IMG/VR virus record: IMGVR_UViG_3300030430_004196
Span: 1-31,465 of that record
Strand: one strand, 5' to 3'
Source of the DNA: a virus
Length of the DNA: 31,465 nt
In this document: positions 30,856 through 31,465 of the stretch, in pieces
How positions within the stretch are numbered: position 1 is the stretch's first letter
Layout: each line of letters starts with the position of its first letter
Notes under the pieces: generated by a model
Told to the model about the DNA's origin: nothing
The model's database searches: none
The model's input: only the letters and a program-made list of their open reading frames with translations
Program-made: the position numbers and the translations under genes

Positions 30856-31465
30856 ATGGACATAATTGAATTAATAATTGATGAGAATGACCAAACACTT
30901 GGCATTGAAGCAGTGAGCTTGGTTGAAGCACCAGCGATTGAGGAAAACTTTGTTGCACTAAAAAATCAAAAGATTGAATTTGCAGAGGTTGACAAGGAAA
31001 AAAGAATTTTGCTTGGACCTGCACTGATTCCAAACAAACCTATCTTTAGAAAAAAAGGGGATGATTCAGAGGGATTTTACATTTACTTTTCCAAAGACAC
31101 CGTTCGAAAAGCAAGTGAATTGTTTTTTCAAAAGGGTAATCAAAACAATGCAACACTTGAACACAATGTCAAACTCAAAGGACTAACAGTTGTTGAAAGC
31201 TGGATTGTCGAGGGTGAAAATGACAAGAGCAAAAATTATGGCCTTGATATGCCACAAGGAACATGGATGATTTCCATGAAAGTGGATGATGATAAAATAT
31301 GGCAAGAATTTGTAAAAAGCAAAAAAGTTCTTGGATTTAGCATTGAAGGATATTTTGCAGACAGATTTGAAAGGCCACAAGACAGGTCCATCAAAGATAA
31401 GTTGAGTGAACTAGACAGTGAATATTTACTTGAGGAACTTAAAGAAATGCTTTCTACAAGAGTGA
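30856..31465 (+). CDS. Prohead protease, XkdF/S78-type, N-terminal part (cut by contig end)
   Basis: 203 codons are present before the window ends. 'MDIIELIIDENDQTLGIEAV', 'SLVEAPAIEENFVAL', 'RILLGPALIPNKPIFRKK' and 'GFYIYFSKDTVRKASELFFQ' are the classic XkdF-like start. From residue 82 it overlaps the left repeat, where the same protein runs on to 1335. Here His103 and Ser162 complete the likely catalytic pair. The ATG follows the TTGTATAAAT element; the gap to the tape measure gene is 29 bases. Confidence 0.85.
   Translation, partial: MDIIELIIDENDQTLGIEAVSLVEAPAIEENFVALKNQKIEFAEVDKEKRILLGPALIPNKPIFRKKGDDSEGFYIYFSKDTVRKASELFFQKGNQNNATLEHNVKLKGLTVVESWIVEGENDKSKNYGLDMPQGTWMISMKVDDDKIWQEFVKSKKVLGFSIEGYFADRFERPQDRSIKDKLSELDSEYLLEELKEMLSTRV
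31099..31465. repeat. Right copy of 367-bp terminal redundancy
   Basis: Pairs with 1-367. The six differences (right positions 31101, 31347, 31350, 31425, 31440, 31455) are all synonymous third-base changes in the protease frame, so this is not random sequencing noise. They mean the contig ends derive from slightly different phage lineages or that the repeat copies have diverged. Confidence 0.95.

Overview
The window is an almost complete genome of a tailed double-stranded DNA phage, very probably infecting a member of the Bacteroidota (flavobacterial, likely marine). The evidence is an AT-rich composition, every gene on the + strand, near-total absence of Shine-Dalgarno sites (starts sit behind A/T-rich leaders such as TAATTATGGC), a few promoter boxes like the flavobacterial TAnnTTTG element, a DUF3127-type OB-fold protein, and a set of structural proteins of the kind seen in Bacteroidota phages. 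The first 367 bases recur at the right end (31099-31465) with six substitutions, all synonymous. The contig therefore closes into a circle of about 31.1 kb, and the head protease gene is split across the two ends.

Layout. 30856-31465 plus 1-7112: head module (XkdF-like protease with a long C-terminal extension, Cys-rich small protein, scaffold-like protein, major capsid protein, decoration-like protein, putative tail-tube protein, portal, head-tail connector). 7125-11686: a fibre stalk, a fibre-assembly-like protein and a 1151-residue fibre with LamG-like and repeated marine-phage fibre domains. 11686-13548: a lysis cassette of a peptidase M15 endolysin, a three-segment-type holin, a membrane/coiled-coil protein and several tiny ORFs, one of which is a 27-residue CDGSH-type peptide. 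13586-19629: nucleic-acid module (NinG-like protein, DUF3127 protein, RecA/DnaB-like helicase, sigma-70-like factor, two PD-(D/E)XK nucleases, DnaA domain IV-like protein, AP2-like protein). 19694-21093: terminase subunits. 21163-21711: three small ORFs between terminators. 21802-30826: tail module, with a putative -1 frameshift chaperone gene, tail completion proteins, three large tail or baseplate proteins and a 510-residue tape measure protein.

Genes are tightly packed, often with ATGA or TAATG overlaps. Six likely intrinsic terminators at five places (4127, 14303, 15185, 21314, and a pair at 21691 and 21740) split the single-strand genome into transcription units. TAnCTTTR boxes precede the replication, helicase, terminase and 21163 units, whereas a different element (TTGTAWnAWTA) lies just before five structural genes. 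Since the phage encodes a sigma-like factor, two transcription classes are a reasonable hypothesis. No integrase, repressor, DNA polymerase, tRNA or CRISPR array was seen, so a lytic phage relying on host polymerase is the simplest reading. Tail length inferred from the tape measure (about 75 nm) and the presence of tail-tube, chaperone and tape-measure genes point to a siphovirus-like particle.
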